This document shows, in pieces, positions 6,683 through 13,168 of a stretch of 21,966 nt of DNA (positions are counted from its first letter, which is position 1; every line of letters starts with the position of its first letter). Origin of the DNA: Lysobacteraceae bacterium (lineage in GTDB: Bacteria > Pseudomonadota > Gammaproteobacteria > Steroidobacterales > Steroidobacteraceae). The stretch is from contig JAAYXG010000288.1 in NCBI GenBank assembly GCA_012516015.1, positions 1 through 21,966 on the forward strand, written 5' to 3'. The notes under the pieces were generated by a model, which was not told the DNA's origin, did not search any database, and saw only the letters and a program-made list of their open reading frames with translations. The position numbers were made by a program, and so were the translations under genes.

Positions 6683-8149
6683 CTAGCCTCCAAGCGCCGC
6701 GGCGAGATCATCAGGGTTCTGCACTGCGGCCAAGCGCTCGTACGCGCGCATGAGCGCGCTCTTGACTCGATCGTTGTTCGTGAGCGGCGCGGGCCAGAAG
6801 CGGGGCAGGGACAGGAACGTGTCGACGTCCTGCTTCGCATCGCCCGTGCAACGTCGTCCAAGCTCGCTCAACGTATCCGCCATCGGGTCCGTGATCGCTT
6901 CGCCCTTCGCCGCCTTGCGGCGTATGAAGTGGAACCAGGCGGCGATCGGCACACACATGCGGTCGATCGGGCGGCCTGCGGCGAGCGCTTCGACCATGGT
7001 GTTCAGAATGCGGAACGGCAGCTTCTGCGAGCCGTCCCATGCAATTTGCGCGAGCAAGTGGCGTATTGCGGGATTGCGAAAGCGTTCGAGCACCGCGTCG
7101 ATGTAGCGACCGAGATCGAGTCCCTGCGTCTCGTGCAGGCTCGCGCGGAAGTCTTCGCGCATCAGCGTCTGCACGAAGCGATCGAGATCCGGATGGTCGA
7201 TCGCCTCATAGACCGTTTCGAGTCCCGCAAGCGATCCGACGTAAGCGAGCGTGGAGTGCGCCCCGTTCAGCAAGCGCAGCTTCGCGCGTTCGAATCCCGC
7301 CACGTCGTTCGTCACCGTGACGCCAACGGACGCCCAGTCGGGCGTGGGACCACGCAGCGTGTCTTCGATCACCCACTGGCAGAACGCCTCGCGCTGAATG
7401 GGCCAGCGATCTTCGACGCCCAACGCCTCGGCCACGCGCGCGCGCAGCGCATCGTCCGTAGCGGGCGTGATGCTGTCCACCATCGAGCACGGGAACGCGA
7501 CTTCTCGCTCGATCCACTTCGCGAGCTCGCCATCCGATTGCGCAACGAACTCGACAACCGCGCGTCGCAAGCGCTTGCCGTTGTCCGCGAGATTGTCGCA
7601 GCTCACGATGTTCGGCGGCGGCATGCCCTTGCTCCGGCGGAGCTTGAGCGCATGCGCCAGGTATCCGACGAGCGTGCGCGGAGCGTCAGGGTGGGCGAGG
7701 TCGTGTTGAATATCCGGATGGTTCGTGTCGAGCCCGCCGTCGGGGCGCAGGCAGTAGCCCTTTTCGGTGATCGTCGCGGTGATCAACTTGACCGCCGGAT
7801 CGACGAGCCGCGCGAGCACCGCGTGCGTCGACTCGCGCGCGACGAGGAGCTCGTAGATGGAGCCGATCACGCGATAGCCGGGTTCCTTGTCCAGCACCGC
7901 AATCGTGTAGAGCCCATCTTGCGGTGCGAGCGCATCGCGCACGCCCGTGCTCTGCAGCGCGACTTCGCAGATGCCCCAGCGCAGATCCGTGCGTAGCACT
8001 TCGTCCAAGTAGAACGCCTGATGCGCGCGGTGGAACGCCCCCGGACCGAAGTGCACCACGCCGAGCTGAACTTGCGATCGATCGTATGCCGGTATCTGAA
8101 TACCGCGTGTTGCCAAGGAAGGCAGGGTGCTGTTCGTGAGGCGGTCCAT
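6683..8149 (-). CDS. uxuB: Fructuronate reductase / mannitol dehydrogenase family oxidoreductase
   Basis: A 488-residue member of the long-chain mannitol dehydrogenase family, closest in recalled sequence to UxuB (D-mannonate oxidoreductase) rather than UxaB. Shared features are VHFGPGAFHRAHQA (32-45, nucleotide binding), WGICEV (58-63), the family signature FPCSMVDSITPAT (219-231) and the catalytic group K290, N295 and H298 in KLRLLNGAHS. It reversibly reduces fructuronate to mannonate with NADH in the cytoplasm. It follows the altronate dehydratase gene on the same strand, which would pair more naturally with a tagaturonate reductase, so the exact substrate is uncertain. A repeat hairpin lies between the two genes. 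Confidence 0.85.
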   Translation of the reverse strand: MDRLTNSTLPSLATRGIQIPAYDRSQVQLGVVHFGPGAFHRAHQAFYLDEVLRTDLRWGICEVALQSTGVRDALAPQDGLYTIAVLDKEPGYRVIGSIYELLVARESTHAVLARLVDPAVKLITATITEKGYCLRPDGGLDTNHPDIQHDLAHPDAPRTLVGYLAHALKLRRSKGMPPPNIVSCDNLADNGKRLRRAVVEFVAQSDGELAKWIEREVAFPCSMVDSITPATDDALRARVAEALGVEDRWPIQREAFCQWVIEDTLRGPTPDWASVGVTVTNDVAGFERAKLRLLNGAHSTLAYVGSLAGLETVYEAIDHPDLDRFVQTLMREDFRASLHETQGLDLGRYIDAVLERFRNPAIRHLLAQIAWDGSQKLPFRILNTMVEALAAGRPIDRMCVPIAAWFHFIRRKAAKGEAITDPMADTLSELGRRCTGDAKQDVDTFLSLPRFWPAPLTNNDRVKSALMRAYERLAAVQNPDDLAAALGG

Positions 8150-8163
8150 GTGAGGGGATCTTT

Positions 8164-8268
8164 AACGGTTGACAGTTGAGGGTTGACGGTTGACGGCCAG
8201 AGCGGAGGACTTTGACAGTCCAGCAGGCGACCCTCTTGCCGTCAACTGTCAACCGTCAACCGCCAACC
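8164..8268. repeat. Heptamer-repeat element B (complete hairpin), between uxaA and uxuB
   Basis: The left arm has four 7-mers (GGTTGAC, AGTTGAG, GGTTGAC, GGTTGAC; 8167-8194) ending in GGCCAGAGCGG (8195-8205). The right arm starts with TCTTGCC (8234-8240) and has GTCAACT, GTCAACC, GTCAACC, GCCAACC (8241-8268). The arms are inverted copies and can form a long hairpin with a 28-base loop. The element ends 2 bases after the uxaA stop and begins 15 bases upstream of the uxuB start, so it lies inside the likely uxaA-uxuB transcript. Confidence 0.85.
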
Positions 8269-8270
8269 TT

Positions 8271-9782
8271 CTACAGCGTCACTCCATTCTTCCAGATCGC
8301 GATCTCGCGTTCTTCGTTGATCTCGTTCTTGGCGCGCGCGCCCGACGCCGTGCGAACGATGAGCTCGATGAATTCTTCCGTGAGCGCTTGCGGATCCTTG
8401 CCGCTCAGCACTTGGCCCGCATCGAAGTCGATCCAATGCGGTTTGTTTTGCGCAAGCGGTGTGTTCGAGCTGATCTTCAGCGTCGGTGCGGGAAACCCGA
8501 GCGGCGTGCCGCGCCCGGTCGTAAACAGCACGAGCGTCGCTCCCGCTGCAACGAGCGCGGTCGAGGACACACCGTCGTTGCCGGGCGCCTCGAGGAGTGC
8601 GAGCCCCGGTGCTCGTACGCGCTCGCCGTAGCGCAGCACCTGTGTGACGAGCGCGCGCCCACCTTTCTGGACGGCGCCCAGCGATTTTTCTTCGAGCGTC
8701 GTGATGCCGCCCGCGATGTTGCCGGGCGAAGGATTCTCGTGCAGCGGCTCGCCGTTGCGCATGAAGTATTCTTTGAAGTCGTTCACCAGGCGCACGATGT
8801 CATCGAACACGCGCTCGTTCGCCGCGCGTTGCATCAAGAGCCGTTCCGCCCCGAAGATCTCCGGGATCTCCGTCAAGATCGACGTACCGCCGTTGGCCGT
8901 GACCCAATCGGTGACGCGCCCGACGAGCGGGTTCGCGCTGATGCCGCTGAAGCCGTCGGAGCCGCCGCATTTGACGCCGATGCACAGCGAGTCGATGCCG
9001 CACGGTTCGCGCCGATCCTGTTCGGCAATGCGCACGAGCTCTTCGACCGCGCGCAGACCCGCCTCGGTCTCATCGCTCTCGGCCTGTGCCGCGAACGCAC
9101 GCACGCGCGCGCGGTCCGCGTCCGGCAGATCGGCGAGCAGCGGGTCGAGCTGATTCGATTCGCAGCCGAGACCCACGATCAGCACGCCGCCCGCATTCGG
9201 ATGTTGAGCGAGCGATGCGATCAAGCGGCGCGTGCGGTCGAGATCGCCGCCGAGCTGTGAGCAGCCGAACTGATGCGGGAACGCATGAACGCCATCCACG
9301 CGCTCGGCGAAACGCGTTGACGTCAAGCGCGCGATGCGCTCGGCGGTTCGGCCGACGCAACCGACCGTGCACAGGATCCAAATCTCGTTGCGCGTGCCGA
9401 CGCGGCCATTCGCGCGACGATAGCCCATGAACGTCGGCTGCCCGCGTGCGAGGTCGGAAGGCGCGCTCGGCGCGAGCGGCTCGAAGCGGTAGCTGTCGAG
9501 ACCGGCGAGCAGCGTTTGTACGTTGTGCGTGTGGACGTGCGCCCCGACGGGGATATCGGCCGTCGCGCGCCCGATCGGCCAGCCGTAGCGGCGCACGGGC
9601 TCGCCAACGCGGATGTTGCGAATGGCCAGCTTGTGACCGCGGGCGATCGGATCGAGCAGGGCGATCGTGGCGGAGCCGATCTCCACTTCCTCGCCCCGCG
9701 GCAAGTCGCGGAGCGCGACCGCGACGTCGTCGTCGGGCGCAATGCGCAAGGCAGTTGGCGGGGCGTCGAGGGTGGCGGACAT
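8271..9782 (-). CDS. uxaA: Altronate dehydratase
   Basis: A 503-residue protein with the full UxaA layout. The N-terminal SAF domain (about 11-92) has RGHKLAIRNI and AHVHTHNVQT. A linker FMGYRRANGRVGTRN (118-132) follows, then the large dehydratase domain with FPHQFGCSQ, VGLGCESNQ and KCGGSDGFSG. It converts altronate to KDG in the galacturonate branch. I chose the ATG at 9782, whose product is close to the usual length (about 495) and begins just before the SAF domain; a TTG at 9836 gives an 18-residue extension without support. It is divergent from the LacI regulator and precedes the uxuB-type reductase on the same strand. Confidence 0.94.
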   Translation of the reverse strand: MSATLDAPPTALRIAPDDDVAVALRDLPRGEEVEIGSATIALLDPIARGHKLAIRNIRVGEPVRRYGWPIGRATADIPVGAHVHTHNVQTLLAGLDSYRFEPLAPSAPSDLARGQPTFMGYRRANGRVGTRNEIWILCTVGCVGRTAERIARLTSTRFAERVDGVHAFPHQFGCSQLGGDLDRTRRLIASLAQHPNAGGVLIVGLGCESNQLDPLLADLPDADRARVRAFAAQAESDETEAGLRAVEELVRIAEQDRREPCGIDSLCIGVKCGGSDGFSGISANPLVGRVTDWVTANGGTSILTEIPEIFGAERLLMQRAANERVFDDIVRLVNDFKEYFMRNGEPLHENPSPGNIAGGITTLEEKSLGAVQKGGRALVTQVLRYGERVRAPGLALLEAPGNDGVSSTALVAAGATLVLFTTGRGTPLGFPAPTLKISSNTPLAQNKPHWIDFDAGQVLSGKDPQALTEEFIELIVRTASGARAKNEINEEREIAIWKNGVTL

Positions 9783-9978
9783 GGAGCGGCCTGGAGCGAA
9801 TGGAAAAAGGCGTCGACCGAGCGGTCGGCGATCCAAAGCGCCTCATGATAAGCCTTGTGCACCCCGTCGGCAGCGTTCCGGGTGAAGTAGACCCTGCAAG
9901 CGCTGCAAAAGGCGTTGTATGCTCGGAGCACAAGAAAATCATCAGACGGCGCAGGATGCGCCTTGACCGGCGGATAGC
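9783..9978. promoter_or_regulatory. Divergent uxaA-lacI control region
   Basis: This 196-bp gap must hold the start signals of both uxaA and the regulator gene. Candidate sites are TGCAAGCGCTGCAA (9895-9908), which has a perfect AGCGCT core but unequal flanks and looks like a LacI-type operator lacking one base, and the 9-bp palindrome GCTCGGAGC (9921-9929). A GACCGAGCGGTC sequence lies near 9816. The ATGACACCGGTT motif seen at the other two promoters is not present here. Confidence 0.35.
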
Positions 9979-11097
9979 ATGCCCAAGAAACAGGCCGCGA
10001 AGACGGCGCGACCCACCGCGCCGACCGCAAGGCAGCACCGAGCACCTGCCTCGATCACTCGCTCCGGCAACGTGGAGCGACGACCGACGATCAATGACGT
10101 CGCGCGGCTCGCAAACGTTTCCAAGAAGACCGTCTCGCGCGTGATCAACGAATCTCCGTTCGTGCGCGAGGAGACTCGCAAGCGCATCGCCGCGATCATC
10201 AAAGAGCTGGGCTTCTCGCCCGATCCGCAGGCGCGCGGACTCGCCTTTCGGCGTTCGTTCCTCATGGGCCTGATCTACGACAACCCGAACGCGCCGTATG
10301 TCATCAACATCCAGGAGGGCGCGCTCACGGCGCTGCGCAGGAACGGGTATGAGCTCGTCGTGCACCCATGCGATCGCACCAGCCCGGAGTTCTTGAGCGA
10401 CATCAAGCGGCTGGTCACGCGACAAAAGCTGGACGGCGTCATTTTGTTGCCGCCGGTCTCGGAGAATCCCGAGCTGGCAGCGCTGCTCAGGTCGCTGGAA
10501 TGCCCGTACATTCGCGTGTTGTCGGCGGCGCTCGACGATATCGAGAACCTCGTACTGTCGATGGACCGCGCGTCCGCGGCCGAAGTCGCGGAGCACCTCG
10601 CGAAGCTCGGTCATACGCGAATCGCGATGATCGTCGGCCCGGTCGCCACCTATCGTTCGGCGCACGAGCGCCTCGAGGGGTTTTCCGCCGCGCTCGCCGA
10701 GCGCGGGCTCACACTCGAGCCGCAGTACCTGGTGGAAGGTCAGTACACGTTCGAGTCCGGTGCCGCGTGCGCGGAAATGCTGCTGTCACGCTCGCCGCCG
10801 CCGACGGCGATCTTCGCGGGCAACGACGAGACGGCCGCGGGCGTGTATCGAACGGCGTATCTGCGCGGGGTCAAGATCCCGGACGATCTGACGGTCGTCG
10901 GCTTCGACGATAGTCCGCTCGCCTCGCGCCTGTGCCCTTCCTTGACGACGATGCGCCAGCCGATTCGGGATATGGGCAAGCTGGCCGCCGAGAAGCTGAT
11001 GGCGAAAGTCGCGCGAGTCCCGGGCCCGTCCGCCTCGGCCTCGACCGTGTTTCCGCACCTCATCGTCCGGGAATCCTCCGGGCCCCCGAAGTCCTAA
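9979..11097 (+). CDS. LacI-family transcriptional regulator
   Basis: A 372-residue regulator. A basic, proline-rich extension (1-36) precedes the LacI helix-turn-helix (TINDVARLANVSKKTVSRVI, 37-56), the hinge helix follows (PDPQARGLAF, 81-90), and a periplasmic-binding-protein-like effector domain fills about 94-360 with the usual GNDETAAGVYR and VVGFDDSPLASRLCPSLTTMRQP. Proteins of this family usually repress sugar genes until an intermediate binds. Its position between uxaA and kduID makes uronate catabolism its probable target; the ligand is unknown but KDG or a related keto sugar acid is a reasonable guess. It may recognise the shared ATGACACCGGTT motif at 2619 and 11213. Confidence 0.92.
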   Translation: MPKKQAAKTARPTAPTARQHRAPASITRSGNVERRPTINDVARLANVSKKTVSRVINESPFVREETRKRIAAIIKELGFSPDPQARGLAFRRSFLMGLIYDNPNAPYVINIQEGALTALRRNGYELVVHPCDRTSPEFLSDIKRLVTRQKLDGVILLPPVSENPELAALLRSLECPYIRVLSAALDDIENLVLSMDRASAAEVAEHLAKLGHTRIAMIVGPVATYRSAHERLEGFSAALAERGLTLEPQYLVEGQYTFESGAACAEMLLSRSPPPTAIFAGNDETAAGVYRTAYLRGVKIPDDLTVVGFDDSPLASRLCPSLTTMRQPIRDMGKLAAEKLMAKVARVPGPSASASTVFPHLIVRESSGPPKS

Positions 11098-11291
11098 GTC
11101 GGCGCGCTCGCGCGGCGCTCGTCCGCCGCGAACACTGCCTCGCCAGCCTCTCCAGGCTTGAAAGCCCCTCGGCAGACCCGAGGTAAAGCCGTTCACGGGC
11201 TTGGCGATCGGCATGACACCGGTTACCATGCCCCCGGTTTCAACGCAGCCGCATGGCTGCCCGTCGCAGATTCCTGTGTGGGGGGCTCGAA
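11098..11291 (+). promoter_or_regulatory. kduI upstream region with shared operator motif
   Basis: A GGCTT-GA-AAGCC stem (near 11154-11165) and CCTCGG/CCGAGG hairpin (11167-11183) follow the lacI stop and may end its transcript, though no T run follows. A possible -35 TTGGCG (11201-11206) and -10 TACCAT (11224-11229) are 17 bp apart, and ATGACACCGGTTACCAT (11213-11229) covers the spacer and -10. Thirteen or more of the first 15 bases match the motif at 2619-2633. Binding by a LacI-type repressor is inferred. Confidence 0.5.
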
Positions 11292-12137
11292 GTGTTCAAG
11301 AAGACGTATCACGCAACGCATCCGGACATGATGGTCGGCGCAAGCAACCAGCAGCTTCGCGACCGTTATCTCCTCGAGGGCCTGTTCGCGCCCGATGCGC
11401 TTTCGCTCAACTATGCCCACTACGAGCGTTTCGTCGTGGGCGGCGCTTTCGCGAAGAGCAAAGCGGTCAAGCTGCCGGCGCAGGTCGAGCCTGCTTCGGC
11501 CGCGGGAAAGCCGTTCCTCGAGCGCCGCGAGCTCGGCGTGATCAACATCGGGCAAACGCCGGGCCGCGTGAAGGTCGACGGACACGCCTTCGAGCTTGCG
11601 CCGAAGGACGGTTTGTACGTGCCCATGGGCTCGCAGGACGTGAGCTTCGAAGGGACCGACGGCGAGGGCGCGAAGTTCTATCTCGTCTCGACGCCGGCGC
11701 ATGCGCGCTTCGAGCCGGTGCATATCTCCATCGCGAAGGCGGTGCCGCTCGAGCGCGGCGCTTCGGAAACGTCGAACGAGCGCACCATCTATCAGTACAT
11801 CGTGCCCGCAACGTGTAAGTCGGCACAGCTCTTGATGGGGCTCACGATCCTCAAGCCGGGCAGCGTTTGGAACACGATGCCGCCGCATCTGCACGATCGG
11901 CGCTCGGAAGTCTATTTCTACTTCGACCTCGCGGACGATCAGCGTGTGATGCACTTCATGGGAGAGCCCGACGACATGCGCACGATCGTCATGCGCAACG
12001 AAGAGGCCGTGATGTCCCCGCCGTGGTCCATTCACATGGGCGCTGGCACGAGCAACTACAGCTTCATCTGGGCGATGGGCGGCGAGAACCTCGACTACAC
12101 GGACATGAACGTGCTGGATATCTGCCAACTAAAGTAA
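11292..12137 (+). CDS. kduI: 5-keto-4-deoxyuronate isomerase
   Basis: A 281-residue KduI. It isomerises 5-keto-4-deoxyuronate, formed from unsaturated galacturonate left by pectate lyases, to 2,5-diketo-3-deoxygluconate. The zinc ligands are visible as H199, H201 and E206 in [16 protein letters not shown] and H248 in WSIHMGAG, at positions matching E. coli H196, H198, E203 and H245. [13 protein letters not shown] and GLTxLxPGxxWNTMP are also conserved. I chose the GTG at 11292 because it gives the family length (278 in E. coli) and is preceded by a run of G; an in-frame ATG at 11253 would add 13 residues. kduD follows after 12 bases. Confidence 0.95.
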   Translation: MFKKTYHATHPDMMVGASNQQLRDRYLLEGLFAPDALSLNYAHYERFVVGGAFAKSKAVKLPAQVEPASAAGKPFLERRELGVINIGQTPGRVKVDGHAFELAPKDGLYVPMGSQDVSFEGTDGEGAKFYLVSTPAHARFEPVHISIAKAVPLERGASETSNERTIYQYIVPATCKSAQLLMGLTILKPGSVWNTMPPHLHDRRSEVYFYFDLADDQRVMHFMGEPDDMRTIVMRNEEAVMSPPWSIHMGAGTSNYSFIWAMGGENLDYTDMNVLDICQLK

Positions 12138-12149
12138 CAAGAAGCGTTC

Positions 12150-12914
12150 ATGAGCCATCAGGATCTGTTCTCGCTGACCGGCAGGGTCGCGCTCGTCACG
12201 GGCGCGAATACGGGCCTCGGTCAAGGCATCACGGTGGCGCTCGCGCAAGCGGGCGCCGACATCGTCGCGGTCTGTCGCTCGCGCCCGGATGAAACCGAGC
12301 ATCAAGTTCGAGCGCTCGGCCGCAAGTTTCATACGATCTCGGCCGATCTCGAGCGCAGCATGGAAGCGCCCGCCATCGTCACGCGTGCGATCGATCTCGC
12401 GGGACACGTCGACATTCTCGTGAACAACGCGGGCATCATTCGACGCAACGACGCACTGTCGTTCACGGAAGAAGAATGGGACTCCGCGCTCAACGTCAAT
12501 TTGAAGACGCCGTTCTTCCTCGCGCAGGCGTGCGCGCAAGCGATGCTGCGCGCCGGCCGCAAGGGGAAGATCATCAACATCGCCTCGATGCTCTCGTTTC
12601 AAGGCGGGATTCGCACGGCCTCGTACACCGCGAGCAAGAGCGGCCTCGCGGGTCTCACGCGGTTGCTGGCGAATGAATGGGCCGCCCGAGGCATCAACGT
12701 GAACGCGATCGCGCCCGGCTACTTCGAGACGAACAACACGAGCGCGCTGCGCGCGGACGAGGCGCGCAATCGCGATATTCTCGCGCGTATCCCGGCCGGC
12801 CGCTGGGGCCGTCCGTCGGATCTCGCGGGTGCGGCGATCTTCCTTGCGTCGGATGCATCCGATTACGTGCACGGCACGATCCTAGCCGTCGACGGCGGGT
12901 GGCTCGCACGCTAA
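12150..12914 (+). CDS. kduD: 2-dehydro-3-deoxy-D-gluconate 5-dehydrogenase (SDR family)
   Basis: A 254-residue classical short-chain dehydrogenase. It shows the cofactor motif TGANTGLGQG (17-26), NNAG (92-95) and the catalytic S146, Y159 and K163 (YTASK), ending with the usual GTILAVDGGWLAR. Similarity to KduD in length and in these segments, together with its place 12 bases after kduI, supports reduction of 2,5-diketo-3-deoxygluconate to KDG with NADH. The two genes form a bicistronic unit. Without kduI beside it the SDR sequence alone would leave the substrate open. Confidence 0.93.
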   Translation: MSHQDLFSLTGRVALVTGANTGLGQGITVALAQAGADIVAVCRSRPDETEHQVRALGRKFHTISADLERSMEAPAIVTRAIDLAGHVDILVNNAGIIRRNDALSFTEEEWDSALNVNLKTPFFLAQACAQAMLRAGRKGKIINIASMLSFQGGIRTASYTASKSGLAGLTRLLANEWAARGINVNAIAPGYFETNNTSALRADEARNRDILARIPAGRWGRPSDLAGAAIFLASDASDYVHGTILAVDGGWLAR

Positions 12915-13168
12915 AGGCCCCACGCACCGATTGTCGACCCCTCACCCTAACCCTCTCCCGCAAGGGGAGAGGGGGCGGCCTCCTAGTCACTTCCTCCGGG
13001 GCGGAACGCCGCGCCCCGCACTCGTCGTTCAGGCATTTCCTTAAACCTCCTCTCCCGCGCTGCGCAACACAGTTTCCGCGCGCCTACTGACGCAAGCTCC
13101 CGGCTCGGCGTCGCCACGCCTGGAATATGTCACTCAGTCGAACCGTTAGGAACCTGCGCTAGACCCTG
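12915..13168. other. Gap after kduD, with terminator-like repeat
   Basis: The 254 bases contain the C-rich/G-rich hairpin at 12951-12973 and no credible gene. Upstream of the kinase gene is a direct repeat GAACC-GTTAG-GAACC (about 13139-13153). The only purine-rich sequence before the kinase start is AGGAACC, some 15 bases away, so its ribosome-binding site is weak. Confidence 0.6.
12951..12973. terminator. CCCTCTCCC-GCAA hairpin repeat
   Basis: CCCTCTCCC (12951-12959) pairs perfectly with GGGAGAGGG (12965-12973) across a short GCAAG loop. It is preceded by CCCTCACCCTAA, a sequence common in intergenic repeats of many proteobacteria. Its place 36 bases after the kduD stop fits transcription termination, though no T run follows. 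Confidence 0.6.

Noticed and set aside
6635..7996. Plus-strand open frame of 453 codons opposite uxuB
   Set aside because: Arg/Ala/His-rich shadow; the minus strand encodes a complete reductase with all catalytic residues.
9783..9836. TTG start at 9836 for uxaA
   Set aside because: The extension lies outside the SAF domain and has no ribosome-binding site; the ATG at 9782 fits the family length.
9070..10665. Minus-strand open frame of 531 codons across uxaA and the LacI gene
   Set aside because: It overlaps two well-supported genes, has Arg-rich low-information sequence and matches no family.
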